DNA from: CAYRAV01 sp964422365
GTDB lineage: Bacteria > Bacillota > Clostridia > Lachnospirales > Lachnospiraceae
Reading direction: 5' to 3'
Length of the DNA: 20,146 bases
Assembly (NCBI GenBank): GCA_964422365.1
Contig: CAYRAV010000056.1
Location: 1 to 20,146, forward strand
The translations under genes and the position numbers were made by a program. This document shows, in pieces, positions 20,059-20,146 of the stretch (its first letter is position 1; each line of letters opens with the position of its first letter). The notes below the pieces were generated by a model, which was not told the origin of the DNA, made no database searches, and saw only the letters and a list, made by a program, of their open reading frames with translations.

Positions 20059-20146
20059 GTAACAGTTCAGTCATGCAGAAATGATTGTGCAAAGTGCATG
20101 TGACTGATTGCAGGCTAAGAGCACTTTGTACCATCATTTTTATATA
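20059..20146 (-). repeat. Fold-back repeat family 2, copy d, inverted, cut by window edge
   Basis: Read on the minus strand it gives the TAGC-containing loop and ends with TTTCTGCATGACTGAACTG and GTTAC. The arms 20079-20097 and 20121-20139 pair over 19 positions with two non-Watson-Crick pairs. The start of the element lies beyond 20146. Confidence 0.7.

Overview
The window looks like a chromosomal segment from a low-GC, spore-forming anaerobic Firmicute, most likely a Lachnospiraceae-type Clostridia. The grounds are AT-rich DNA with strong AGGAGG-type ribosome binding sites, consensus -35/-10 promoters, SpoIIID, a six-gene Rnf complex, tRNA genes without an encoded CCA, and the rpmG-secE-nusG-rplK-rplA order. 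This is inference; no 16S rRNA is present.

Layout. (1) 1-3620 is a worn mobile-element region. It holds a gene running in from the left edge, a small hypothetical gene, a previously untracked type I toxin gene (Hol-Tox/TxpA-like, 31 aa, minus strand) with an opposing antitoxin RNA, a small serine recombinase, a frameshifted pseudogene, a 59-aa ORF, the 3' end of a second serine recombinase, and a 147-bp internally deleted IS3-like element. (2) 3731-5262 returns to core genes: spoIIID, then hemW. (3) 5472-6137 (minus) is a secreted CHAP-like cysteine hydrolase. (4) 6667-11789 is rnfCDGEAB, which exchanges electrons between ferredoxin and NAD coupled to ion transport; it has a roughly 200-nt structured leader. 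(5) 11790-12471 is repeat-rich intergenic DNA. (6) 12472-14025 is an AraC-type response regulator lacking the usual phosphoacceptor Asp, convergent with a FliD-like gene (15400-14114, minus). (7) 15708-18065 is rpmG, secE, nusG, rplK and rplA; rplK and rplA are each preceded by a candidate L1-binding leader that mimics 23S rRNA. (8) 18066-20146 holds tRNA-Asn(GUU), tRNA-Leu(AAG), a small ORF plus lipoprotein gene, and many repeat copies.

The most unusual material is two interspersed repeat families. Family 1 is a MITE-like element with GAGTGTGTTTGAAAAT termini and TA at its borders (four full or derived copies). Family 2 is a roughly 140-bp fold-back element with a conserved loop and covarying stem arms (five copies, one running off the right edge). 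One family-1 element is inserted inside a family-2 copy at 18187-18347, which gives an empty-site comparison within the window. Family 2 is the best candidate here for an undescribed structured RNA or mobile hairpin.
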